Part shown: piece after piece, positions 1 to 7,410 of the stretch
Layout of the letters: each line of letters opens with the position of its first letter
Numbering within the stretch: position 1 is the first letter of the stretch
NCBI GenBank assembly: GCA_024278975.1
Contig: JAJRSD010000042.1
Location: 1 to 32,636, forward strand
Direction of reading: 5' to 3'
DNA length: 32,636 bases
From: Bacteroidota bacterium
Lineage (GTDB): Bacteria > Bacteroidota > Bacteroidia > Bacteroidales > Prolixibacteraceae
Made by a program: the position numbers and the translations under genes
The notes under the pieces: model-generated
The model's input: only the letters and a program-made list of their open reading frames with translations
Database searches by the model: none
What the model was told of the DNA's origin: nothing

Positions 1-73
1 AAGGCAGATAAAAATGAATTTTAACTCATCATAAATTATTCTAAACCCATATTTAGTGAAATAACAAAAATAT

Positions 74-81
74 TATATTTG
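74..81 (+). promoter_or_regulatory. Putative -7 promoter box upstream of the EEP gene
   Basis: TATATTTG matches the Bacteroidota -7 consensus TAnnTTTG exactly. A weak TTTAG lies 17 bp upstream in place of the -33 TTTG. Transcription would begin near 87, before the first in-frame ATG at 160. The rest of 1-159 shows no other gene. Confidence 0.4.
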
Positions 82-159
82 ATATTCAATTAGTTAACAT
101 TTAAATATCCTGTTTTTTTAAAACTTTCGGACAGGTATGATAAAAATTTAAAACCTCAA

Positions 160-822
160 ATGCCCAAACGAATAGCAATGGAATTGGAATTATACAAACC
201 CGATATTATCACTTTTCAGGAAGCTCCTGAAGAACAGAAAGTAAAGGAAGTGGCAGACTTGCTCGGAATGAGTTATGTCTATTTTCCGGGTGGATATCCC
301 GGAGCTTTATTAACAAAATTCGAAATTAAATCGTCGCAAAATTGCCCATTAATATCATTACCAGATCGGGGAGAATTATTTTCAAGACATTGGGGAAAAG
401 CAACTTTACAATCTCCTTCTGAAGAAGTTGTATTATACAGTGTTCATTTGCACCCAAGTAACGATTTAATCCGTAAAGAAGAAATTGACGAGATTTTGCA
501 GGTAATTGAAACCGACACTAACAACGGTAAAAAAATAATTTTTCAGGGCGATTTCAATCACGAACCAATTCAGGATGAATATAAAAGATGGAGAAATGCG
601 GGGTTAATTGATTGTCAGGTAAAAAAAGGTGTGGAGCAGCAATACACAATTAAAAGTGTTTTCCCAAACAGGAGGGTAGATTATATTTGGATAAACAAAA
701 CAATGGAAGATAGGCTGTTAAGATGTAAAGTTCTATTTGAAGGAAATTTTAGAACAAATCCGCTTGACGAACGGTCAATTGCCCTGAGCGACCATCTACC
801 TGTTATGGCGGAATTTAGTTAA
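160..822 (+). CDS. Endonuclease/exonuclease/phosphatase family protein, probably missing its N-terminus
   Basis: The protein (220 aa) belongs to the EEP (DNase I-like) hydrolase superfamily, metal-dependent phosphodiesterases acting on nucleic acids, lipids or sugar phosphates. Visible motifs are FQEAP near residue 19 (metal-binding Glu of the QE motif), QGDFN near 128 and SDHLP near 211 (catalytic Asp-His). The usual first strand carrying the Asn of the YN motif is absent before ATG 160. The frame stays open upstream to 94, and the residues just before the Met (RYDKNLKPQ) still look like family sequence, but no in-frame ATG exists there. The likely reading is an N-terminal deletion, so activity is doubtful. 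No signal peptide is seen. The substrate cannot be told from sequence. The next gene, cstA, follows on the same strand after 73 bp. Confidence 0.75.
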   Translation: MPKRIAMELELYKPDIITFQEAPEEQKVKEVADLLGMSYVYFPGGYPGALLTKFEIKSSQNCPLISLPDRGELFSRHWGKATLQSPSEEVVLYSVHLHPSNDLIRKEEIDEILQVIETDTNNGKKIIFQGDFNHEPIQDEYKRWRNAGLIDCQVKKGVEQQYTIKSVFPNRRVDYIWINKTMEDRLLRCKVLFEGNFRTNPLDERSIALSDHLPVMAEFS

Positions 823-895
823 ATTAACTCTAATGGATCAGGAAAAATGAATAATTACTATCTTTAAAAAAATTACAATTTAAACCTGCTTTAAA

Positions 896-2338
896 ATGAT
901 TACATTTTTTGTTGGATTGCTTGTTTTGCTTTTGGGGTATATTTTCTACTCGAAATTTGTAGAACGTTTTGCTGATGTTGACCCAACGCGGAAAACACCG
1001 GCTTATACAATGGAAGACGGAGTCGATTATGTACCACTTCCGCCGTGGAGGATTTTCCTGATTCAGTTTCTGAATATTGCCGGACTGGGACCAATTTTTG
1101 GAGCAGTTGCCGGGGCAATGTGGGGTCCGGTGGCATTTATCTGGATCGCTCTCGGCTCCGTTTTTGCAGGGGCAGTTCACGATTTTTTTTCGGGAATGCT
1201 GTCGATAAAACACAAAGGGCTTAGCATTACCGAAATTGTTGGCATATACATGGGCAACGGAACCAAGCAATTTATGCGGGGGTTTACAGTAGTTTTAATG
1301 CTTTTGGTGGGTACGGTTTTTATTATGGGACCGGCAAAGATTTTGTCGGGACTAACACCCAATTTTGCATCGATGACCTTTTGGATTTGGATAGTTGTTA
1401 TTTATTATTTGCTTGCAACCATGCTTCCCATAGATAAAATCATCGGGCGCATTTATCCGGTTTTTGGCTTGTCGCTACTATTTATGGCAGTTGGATTAAT
1501 TATCGCATTGTTTGTAAAAGGATACCACATTCCGGAACTGAGTATTGACAACATGCACAATTTCCACACCGATTCCGATAAATTCCCAATATTCCCGATG
1601 TTGTTTATTACAATTGCCTGCGGGGCAATTTCAGGGTTTCATGCAACACAGTCGCCGTTAATGGCACGCTGCATGACCAACGAAAAATATGGTCGCCCTG
1701 TATTTTACGGCGCAATGATTTCGGAAGGAGTGGTTGCACTAATTTGGGCTGCAATTAGTATGAGTTTCTTCGGCGGAATAAGGGAACTGAATGATATAAT
1801 GATTGCCAACAACGGAAATGCAGCATTTATTGTAAACGAAATTTCTAACTCGTTGCTGGGTAAATTTGGAGGTTTTCTTGCACTACTTGGTGTAGTTGCT
1901 GCCCCAATTACATCGGGCGACACAGCATTTCGGAGTGCCCGTTTAATTGTTGCCGACTTTCTGAGATTTAATCAGACTTCCATTAAAAATCGACTGATAG
2001 TAAGTATTCCTCTTTTTGCAGTGGGTTTTCTGCTTACTCAAATCGACTTCAGTATTGTTTGGAGATATTTTGCATGGTCGAACCAAACCCTTGCAACGGT
2101 TGTGCTTTGGGCAATTACAGTTTATCTGATGCAGGAAAAGAAACTGTATTGGATAACTTTTATTCCTGCACTGTTTATGACTGCGGTTACCACAACTTAT
2201 CTTCTTTTTGCTCCCGAGGGATTTTCGCTCCCAAAAGAGATTTCGTATCCAGCGGGAATAGGCTTAACAATGTTGGCATTTTTTGGCTTTTTCGTTTATA
2301 AGAAAAAATATTTTAAACGAGAGTTAACAGACGCATAA
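896..2338 (+). CDS. cstA: CstA-family carbon starvation protein (inner-membrane transporter)
   Basis: A 480-aa integral membrane protein with more than ten hydrophobic segments. The N-terminal third has the CstA signature: a hydrophobic first helix, a GVDYVPLPPWRIF stretch and a GLGPIFGAVAGAMWGP glycine-rich block, followed by HDFFSGMLS. E. coli CstA is about 700 aa; this shorter form is common in Bacteroidota and lacks the long C-terminal extension. In Enterobacteria CstA-type proteins import peptides and pyruvate during carbon limitation; the substrate here is inferred only from the family. A near-consensus -7 box, TATCTTTA, lies at 859-866, about 30 bp before the start. The ATG at 896 is the first in frame and begins the first membrane helix, which supports this start. 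The gene is followed by REP-like repeats. Confidence 0.92.
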   Translation: MITFFVGLLVLLLGYIFYSKFVERFADVDPTRKTPAYTMEDGVDYVPLPPWRIFLIQFLNIAGLGPIFGAVAGAMWGPVAFIWIALGSVFAGAVHDFFSGMLSIKHKGLSITEIVGIYMGNGTKQFMRGFTVVLMLLVGTVFIMGPAKILSGLTPNFASMTFWIWIVVIYYLLATMLPIDKIIGRIYPVFGLSLLFMAVGLIIALFVKGYHIPELSIDNMHNFHTDSDKFPIFPMLFITIACGAISGFHATQSPLMARCMTNEKYGRPVFYGAMISEGVVALIWAAISMSFFGGIRELNDIMIANNGNAAFIVNEISNSLLGKFGGFLALLGVVAAPITSGDTAFRSARLIVADFLRFNQTSIKNRLIVSIPLFAVGFLLTQIDFSIVWRYFAWSNQTLATVVLWAITVYLMQEKKLYWITFIPALFMTAVTTTYLLFAPEGFSLPKEISYPAGIGLTMLAFFGFFVYKKKYFKRELTDA

Positions 2339-2421
2339 GAAAGTAATACAAATCAACTAATTATATCAACATAATATAAATTGTAGTGAATAGTTCATAT
2401 ATAACTAAAATATTTCTAAAC

Positions 2422-2510
2422 GTCCCGAAAGGATAGCTTAATATAGCACAATGGCAACGTCTTGGGGAAAAGATAATAAATCCATATTTTCGCCCTGAAG
2501 GGACAGCTTA
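2422..2510 (+). repeat. REP-like palindromic module, left copy, direct orientation
   Basis: Three small palindromes in order: TCC-CGAAA-GGA (2423-2433), CAATGGCAACG...TTGGG (2449-2465) and CCCT-GA-AGGG (2493-2502), then CAGCTTA. The same three elements recur in the same order with nearly the same spacing at 3160-3245 (27 bp from first to second element in both copies). The transposase gene starts 12 bp downstream. Confidence 0.75.
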
Positions 2511-2521
2511 ATTAAATAAAC

Positions 2522-2977
2522 ATGGCACAATCATTATCAAAATTATATATACATCTTGTTTTTCACGTAAAAAACAACGCTGTTTTAATACGAAGCGAAG
2601 ACAAAAGTAAGTTATACGCATATATGGGATCTATAATAAAAGACAATGAATCTATTCCAATTTTAATAAACGGGACCAGTGACCATGTACACATTCTATG
2701 TGTTATGTCGAAAAATATTGCACTTGCCAAACTTACCGAAGAGATTAAACGTCATAGCAGCCGGTGGATAAAAACTATCAATCAGCATTACAAACAATTT
2801 GCATGGCAAGGCGGTTATGCCGGATTTTCGGTTAGTCAATCATTGCACGAAAAAACAAAACAATACATTCTTAATCAGGAAGAACACCACAAAAAGATGT
2901 CATTAAAAGATGAGTTGATATTATTTTTAAAGGAATATAATGTTGAATATGATGAACGATATTTATGGTTTGATTAA
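2522..2977 (+). CDS. REP-associated tyrosine transposase (IS200/Y1 family)
   Basis: A 151-aa Y1 HUH-superfamily single-strand transposase. The metal-binding HUH motif is HVH at residues 55-57 (DHVHILC). The FAWQGGYAGFSVS block at about 93-105 is diagnostic of the family. The catalytic tyrosine is Y115 in QYILNQEEHH. The protein is full length for TnpA/RAYT proteins. No accessory TnpB gene is next to it. The gene sits between palindromic modules (left 2422-2510, inverted 2981-3065, right 3160-3287), the arrangement expected for RAYT proteins, which recognise short hairpins of REP repeats, rather than for an IS with ends immediately at the gene. It appears intact. Whether it still moves its repeats cannot be judged here. 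Confidence 0.88.
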   Translation: MAQSLSKLYIHLVFHVKNNAVLIRSEDKSKLYAYMGSIIKDNESIPILINGTSDHVHILCVMSKNIALAKLTEEIKRHSSRWIKTINQHYKQFAWQGGYAGFSVSQSLHEKTKQYILNQEEHHKKMSLKDELILFLKEYNVEYDERYLWFD

Positions 2978-2980
2978 ACT

Positions 2981-3065
2981 GCCCTTACAGGGCGTAAAAA
3001 ATAAAATGGACATTAATTCGCCCAAGGCGATGCTATTGGGCTGAATTAAGTTGGGCTTTCAGCCC
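2981..3065 (-). repeat. REP-like palindromic module, inverted copy
   Basis: Perfect palindromes GCCCT-TAC-AGGGC (2981-2993), GCCCAA-N10-TTGGGC (3020-3041, arms extended by TTAATTC/GAATTAA with one unpaired base) and GGGCT-TTC-AGCCC (3053-3065). Read on the minus strand, the order and central sequence match the direct copies (CCCAAT..GC..CGCCTTGGG core), so this module is inverted relative to 2422-2510 and 3160-3287. The gene-free stretch 2978-3319 consists of this module, about 95 bp of AT-rich sequence and the right module. Confidence 0.75.
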
Positions 3066-3159
3066 GTAGAGTACTAAAACAGATAATTGCAGAAATCACA
3101 AACAAGCTTGTATTCAATTTATTAGAAAATATTATCATGAAAATTAATTATAGCAAACC

Positions 3160-3287
3160 GTCCTGAAAGGACAAATAATTTTAACCCAATGGTAACGCCT
3201 TGGGACAGAACTATCAATTGGCTTTTCGCCCTGAAAGGGCAGCTGAGCTATATGTATTTGGCAGGAATAAACCGGGTTTTCAGCCCG
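3160..3287 (+). repeat. REP-like palindromic module, right copy, direct orientation
   Basis: Contains GTCCT-GAA-AGGAC (3160-3172), CCCAA-N10-TTGGG (3185-3204), GCCCT-GAA-AGGGC (3228-3240) and a wobble palindrome GGGTT-TTC-AGCCC (3274-3286). It is a direct repeat of 2422-2510. The module stays open in the frame of the next gene and adds a spurious 40-codon extension to it. It ends about 30 bp before that gene's true start. Confidence 0.75.
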
Positions 3288-3319
3288 CAAAACATAATAT
3301 AAACAAACTATTTGATAAA

Positions 3320-6300
3320 ATGAAACGAAGAAACTTTATAAAAACCACAGCAGCCAGCTCAGCTTTTTTGTTGACTTCAGGCGCTTACGCATTTGGCAAT
3401 TCTGAAATTCAAAACAAAAAAAAGTACGGTTTTCAATCCGAAAGAAAAATACCAATTGCATACGATGTTGATGTGGTTGTAATTGGTGGGTCAACTGCCG
3501 GGGTTGCTGCAGCGGTAGAAGCATCGCGCACCGGAGCAAAAGTTTTTCTATTGGCTCAGGAACCTTATTTGGGTGAAGACGTAACAGGGACTTTTCGTTT
3601 GTGGACAAAAGACAATAGTGTATTGGAAACAGAACTGGGCAGTGCAATTTGGGGCGATGGTCTTCCTTCGCAACTGAAAGTAAAACGTACACTCGACAAC
3701 GCACTAATCGATAATAATGTTGGCTTTTTGTACTCGTGTTATGCTACCGACATTTTGGTTGACAACAGCGGAAAACCATCTGGGATTGTTATGGCAAACC
3801 GATCGGGGAGGCAGGCAATTATTGCAAAAACCATAATAGACGCAACTCCGCGAGCATTGGTTGCACGAATGGCAGACGCTAAATTCGGAGCCTATCCTTC
3901 GGGAAAACAGAATTTTAAATTTACCGTTGTTGGGAATGATGTAAAACAAACTTCCGGACTTTTGGCAAAAACTCAAACAGAACCTATTCAAATAAATTTC
4001 ACCTCAGCAGGAAGTGCATCTGACGGTTCGTTCCAAAAAGCTGATATTGAGTATTCGGCCATTGAATATACAATGCAAATTGATATGAAAGACGGTAGCT
4101 GGGCATCGTTTGCAAATGCAGAGCAAATTGCCCGCGACATTACCTGGGATGCCAATCAGGTAGAATCGGCCGATTTGCTTTTTCAAAACCCACCCGACAA
4201 AATGGTGGGGCAAAAACGATGGAACAATGTCGATGTTAATCTCGATAAAATAAATTTAAGAGTTTTTCAACCCCGGAAAATTGATAATGTTTTTGTTTTA
4301 AGCGGGAGTGCAAATCTCAGTGATAAAGCTGCCGAAACACTTTTAGAACCGGGAAAATTAATTCGAATTGGAGAAAGAGTTGGAAATCAGGCGGCAATTA
4401 TTGCAAGCTCAACACCTGAAATTTCAAACCCAAAAATAAAAGGAGATACAAATACAAATATTGTTGCCGGTGATATTGGCGAATTATTGGAGGGTTTACG
4501 TCCATCGTTAAACATGGGTGAAATTGTTGCCGAAGAGACAGATATCCCAATTTTGGGCGAGTACGACGTGGTTGTAATGGGAGGTGGAACTGCCGGAGCA
4601 CCTGCCGGTGTTGGCGCTGCAGAGAAAGGTGCGAAAACTTTGGTTATCGACTATATGCACGGGCTGGGGGGAATGGGAACTCTTGGCATGATTGGGAAAT
4701 ATTACCACGGTTACCGCAAGGGATACACAAATATTGTTGACCGTGGAGTAAAAAATATGGGCCCCGACAACCCTCGCAAAAAAGATAAACTTGAGTGGTG
4801 GGTTTTCGACTGGAAAACAGAATACTACCGAAAAGAGATTAGAAAAAACGGAGGTGAAATCTGGTTCGGGACAATTGGATGTGGCGTTTATGTTGAGAAA
4901 GGTAAAATTAAAGGTGTTGTTGTTGCAACTCCCGAAGGAAAAGGGATTGTACTTGCACACACAGTTATCGACTCAACCGGAAGTGCCGACATGGCGATTG
5001 CAGCCGGAGCAGCTTACAATTACACCGATGGAAAATCAGTAGCTGTTCAGGGTGCAGGATTCCCATTTAAAAGCCCTAATGACTTTTATAACAACACCGA
5101 CTGGACATTTACAAACGACACCGATTTGCTGGATGTTTGGCGAACAATGGTTGTGGCAAAAGATAAATTCGAAGGGCAGTACGATATTGGCAAAATACCT
5201 CAAACCCGTGAACGACGGAGAATGGTTGGCGATTTTACAATTTCTGTTCTCGATGTTTATAACGGGAGAACTTACCCCGATATAATTTCAGTTCATAAAA
5301 GTTCGTTCGACACGCACGGATTTACCGAAGACCCGTTTTTTTCGTTAAAACCACCCGCACACAGTGGCGAAGATGTAATTGCTTTTGTTCCTTTCAGAGC
5401 ACTGTTGCCAAAAGGGTTGGAGGGGATTGTAGTTACCGGGCTGGGAGCAAGCGCACACCGCGATGCAATGCCGGTAATTCGTATGCAACCCTGTTTGCAA
5501 AATCAGGGTTACGCCGTTGGACGAGCTGCGGCAATGGCTGCAAAAAATAGTCAAAACATCAGATATATTGACATTAAAACACTTCAGAATGAGTTGGTTG
5601 GAATTGGCAGTATGCCAAAGCATGTTTTAACAGATGTGGATAATTATCCTCCATCATTCGAAAAAATTCAGGAAGCAGCAAAAACAGTTACGAATAATCT
5701 GGAAGGGCTGGAAACTGTTTTATGGGATAGAGAGAATGGAATTACTGCTTTGTCAGATCAGTTTAATTTAACGCAAAACGAAAAAGACAAACTTGTTTAT
5801 GCAAGAATTTTGGGAATGATTGGAGTGTCGGTCGGATGGAAAGAACTAATAAATGCAATTGATGGTTTTGATGAGTGGGACGAAGGTTGGAATTTCCGCG
5901 GAATGGGACAATTCGGGAAAAGTATCAGTTATCTCGACAGTTTAATTATTGCCGTAGGAAGAACTAAACATCTGGAAGCACTGCCGACAATATTTAGGCT
6001 TATGAAAAAACTAACGCCCGAAAGTCACTTTTCGCATTTTAGGGCCGTGGCAATTGCTTTGGAAACTATTGCCGATCAAAAAGCTGCCGAGCCACTTTTT
6101 AAATTGTTACAAATGCCCGGTGTTCGTGGGCATGTTATGCCAGATATTCAAACGGCAAAAAAACTTGAGCCGGCAAATAAAACGGATGTAACAACCCGGA
6201 ATAACTCGTTACGCGAATTAATTTTAGGGAGAGCACTATACAAATGTGGTGATTTTAATGGTGTTGGAAATCAAATTCTGAATGAATATTCCAAAGATTT

Positions 6301-6379
6301 ACGCGGTCACTATTATCGGCATGCAACGGGTGTTTTACGACTTTCTCCGAAACAAAAAGAGCCGATAATTGAGTTGTAA
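3320..6379 (+). CDS. Tat-exported FAD-dependent oxidoreductase with two FAD domains and a HEAT-like C-terminus
   Basis: A 1019-aa protein. The start at ATG 3320 is chosen because it begins a twin-arginine signal (MKRRNFIKTTAASSAFLLT); the open frame upstream is repeat sequence. Domain 1 has a Rossmann dinucleotide motif (DVVVIGGSTAGVAAA) at about 49-65 and the GEDV-type segment after it. Domain 2 begins near 415 with DVVVMGGGTAGAPAG and GGMGT. Both resemble the FAD_oxidored family. The last 200 residues are helical with a HEAT-like unit (FRAVAIALETIADQKAAEPLFKLL). Export to the periplasm with FAD bound is inferred from the Tat signal. The substrate is unknown; related proteins often occur near polysaccharide-degradation genes, and GH20 and ThuA genes lie 1-3 kb away on the other strand. 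No cytochrome or ferredoxin partner is adjacent. Confidence 0.85.
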   Translation: MKRRNFIKTTAASSAFLLTSGAYAFGNSEIQNKKKYGFQSERKIPIAYDVDVVVIGGSTAGVAAAVEASRTGAKVFLLAQEPYLGEDVTGTFRLWTKDNSVLETELGSAIWGDGLPSQLKVKRTLDNALIDNNVGFLYSCYATDILVDNSGKPSGIVMANRSGRQAIIAKTIIDATPRALVARMADAKFGAYPSGKQNFKFTVVGNDVKQTSGLLAKTQTEPIQINFTSAGSASDGSFQKADIEYSAIEYTMQIDMKDGSWASFANAEQIARDITWDANQVESADLLFQNPPDKMVGQKRWNNVDVNLDKINLRVFQPRKIDNVFVLSGSANLSDKAAETLLEPGKLIRIGERVGNQAAIIASSTPEISNPKIKGDTNTNIVAGDIGELLEGLRPSLNMGEIVAEETDIPILGEYDVVVMGGGTAGAPAGVGAAEKGAKTLVIDYMHGLGGMGTLGMIGKYYHGYRKGYTNIVDRGVKNMGPDNPRKKDKLEWWVFDWKTEYYRKEIRKNGGEIWFGTIGCGVYVEKGKIKGVVVATPEGKGIVLAHTVIDSTGSADMAIAAGAAYNYTDGKSVAVQGAGFPFKSPNDFYNNTDWTFTNDTDLLDVWRTMVVAKDKFEGQYDIGKIPQTRERRRMVGDFTISVLDVYNGRTYPDIISVHKSSFDTHGFTEDPFFSLKPPAHSGEDVIAFVPFRALLPKGLEGIVVTGLGASAHRDAMPVIRMQPCLQNQGYAVGRAAAMAAKNSQNIRYIDIKTLQNELVGIGSMPKHVLTDVDNYPPSFEKIQEAAKTVTNNLEGLETVLWDRENGITALSDQFNLTQNEKDKLVYARILGMIGVSVGWKELINAIDGFDEWDEGWNFRGMGQFGKSISYLDSLIIAVGRTKHLEALPTIFRLMKKLTPESHFSHFRAVAIALETIADQKAAEPLFKLLQMPGVRGHVMPDIQTAKKLEPANKTDVTTRNNSLRELILGRALYKCGDFNGVGNQILNEYSKDLRGHYYRHATGVLRLSPKQKEPIIEL

Positions 6380-6390
6380 AACTATTTTTA

Positions 6391-6421
6391 TTGAATTTTT
6401 ATACGTAAAAGTGTATTTTTG
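6391..6421 (+). promoter_or_regulatory. Promoter of the outer-membrane barrel gene
   Basis: TTG at 6391-6393, 20 bp spacer, then TATTTTTG (6414-6421), an exact match to TAnnTTTG. The predicted transcription start is near 6427, giving a leader of about 20 nt before ATG 6447. This also supports placing the start at 6447 and not at the upstream in-frame ATG 6369. Confidence 0.6.
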
Positions 6422-6446
6422 CGTTAACTATAAAAATGTAAAAGTC

Positions 6447-7025
6447 ATGAAGAAAATAATCGTACCAATTCTATTTTTGCTACTATCTGTTATTTCGTTT
6501 GCACAACCCAAATTCGATTTAGGTTTAAAAGGTGGTATAAACACCTCCAAAATTTCTTTAAATGTCGATGATTATAATTCGGAATCGATTTTAAAATATC
6601 ATATCGGAGCTTTTGGTCGAATTGGCTGGAACCGTATTTTTGTTCAGCCTGAAATGTATTTTAGTAAAAAAGGCGGAGGTATTGAACTGAATTCGAACGT
6701 GTTAGCAACCGCAGCGTCTTTTGATTTTAACACTTTTGATGCACCACTGCTTTTGGGATTTAATGTTATTAAAGGAAGTACAGTTAGTTTCCATATTGTT
6801 GCGGGACCGGTATTTAGTTTTATAACCAAATCGGGTGTAAGCGGTAATTTGTCAGAAGAGTATTTTGAAGATCATTATATTGGAGTTCAATACGGACTTG
6901 GTATCGATGTGCTGTTTTTAACTTTTGATGCCCGAATGGAACATGGTGGAACAGTTTATTCGAAACCAGAGATTGAAGGAAAGAACAATACTTTTATGTT
7001 ATCAGTTGGTTTTAAATTTTTGTAG
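6447..7025 (+). CDS. Outer-membrane beta-barrel protein (PorT-like fold)
   Basis: A 192-aa secreted protein. It opens with a Sec signal peptide (MKKIIVPILFLLLSVISFAQ, cleavage after about residue 20), followed by FDLGLKGGINTSK, the typical first strand of the small outer-membrane barrel family (PF13568-like). Alternating hydrophobic and aromatic strands follow (IGAFGRIGW, FVQPEMYFSKKGGG, VSFHIVAGPVFSF, YIGVQYGLGIDVLFL), and it ends with VGFKF. It should sit as an eight-strand barrel in the outer membrane. Its role is unknown. It is monocistronic by appearance, with its own promoter, and converges with the next minus-strand gene only 15 bp away. Confidence 0.85.
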   Translation: MKKIIVPILFLLLSVISFAQPKFDLGLKGGINTSKISLNVDDYNSESILKYHIGAFGRIGWNRIFVQPEMYFSKKGGGIELNSNVLATAASFDFNTFDAPLLLGFNVIKGSTVSFHIVAGPVFSFITKSGVSGNLSEEYFEDHYIGVQYGLGIDVLFLTFDARMEHGGTVYSKPEIEGKNNTFMLSVGFKFL

Positions 7026-7040
7026 AAATAATTTAAGACC

Positions 7041-7340
7041 TCACTTTTCAGAAGTTTTATCAATATTACTTTCAGTTTCAACATTTTTCTTTTTAAACCA
7101 ATTTTTAGGATTGAGTTGATTTTTATATTTTGTAAAAAGCTCTTTACCAACCAATAAACCACCCGACCAAAAAACCACTTCCATTAAAATAAGACTTGTT
7201 GTTGATGCAATTACCTTTGTTTTAGTAGGCAAATCAAACATCGGGATAATAAATGTTGCAGCAAAAAATACTCCTGAGAAAATCATCAGGAATATTCCAA
7301 GTTTTATTTGAAAATTCTTCTTTTGTTTTTGTTGACTCAT
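7041..7340 (-). CDS. Transporter-suffix domain small membrane protein
   Basis: 99 aa from ATG at 7340 (minus). The longer open frame upstream encodes repeat sequence and is not used. Two transmembrane helices are visible: about 12-36 (LGIFLMIFSGVFFAATFIIP) and 45-68 (IASTTSLILMEVVFWSGGLLVG), followed by a basic, then acidic, cytoplasmic tail (KKKNVETESNIDKTSEK). This resembles the short transporter-suffix family, which is found as stand-alone proteins or at the end of transporters. Function is unknown. It lies downstream of the GH20 gene on the same strand, 70 bp away, with a CTTCCG-rich repeat between. Confidence 0.75.
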   Translation of the reverse strand: MSQQKQKKNFQIKLGIFLMIFSGVFFAATFIIPMFDLPTKTKVIASTTSLILMEVVFWSGGLLVGKELFTKYKNQLNPKNWFKKKNVETESNIDKTSEK

Positions 7341-7359
7341 ATTAATTCCAATTATACTC

Positions 7360-7408
7360 GTGACTTCTGGATCCCAACTTCGGCCTTCCAGCTCCTGACT
7401 TCCGACCC
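7360..7408. repeat. CTTC/CTTCCGAC-rich intergenic repeat
   Basis: A run built of short units (GACTTCTGG, AACTTCGGCCTTCC, GACTTCCGACC). A similar run occurs at 17468-17499 (AACTTCGGTCTTC, GGCTTCCGAC). It fills the gap between the GH20 gene and the two-TM gene. No coding potential is supported. Confidence 0.5.
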
Positions 7409-7410
7409 TC

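Noticed and set aside
830-1270. 146-aa minus-strand open frame overlapping the start of cstA
   Set aside because: Overlaps the conserved CstA N-terminal domain; Cys/Asn-rich nonsense-like translation.
2978-3319. CRISPR array in the palindrome-rich region
   Set aside because: The palindromes differ in sequence and orientation and are not separated by regular unique spacers; the transposase next to them explains them as REP-like elements.
4508-4960. 150-aa open frame antisense to the FAD oxidoreductase
   Set aside because: Lies within a conserved FAD domain on the plus strand and shows no recognisable motif.
6369-6446. Upstream in-frame ATG for the outer-membrane barrel protein
   Set aside because: It overlaps the end of the previous gene and would place the promoter (6391-6421) inside the coding region and bury the signal peptide.
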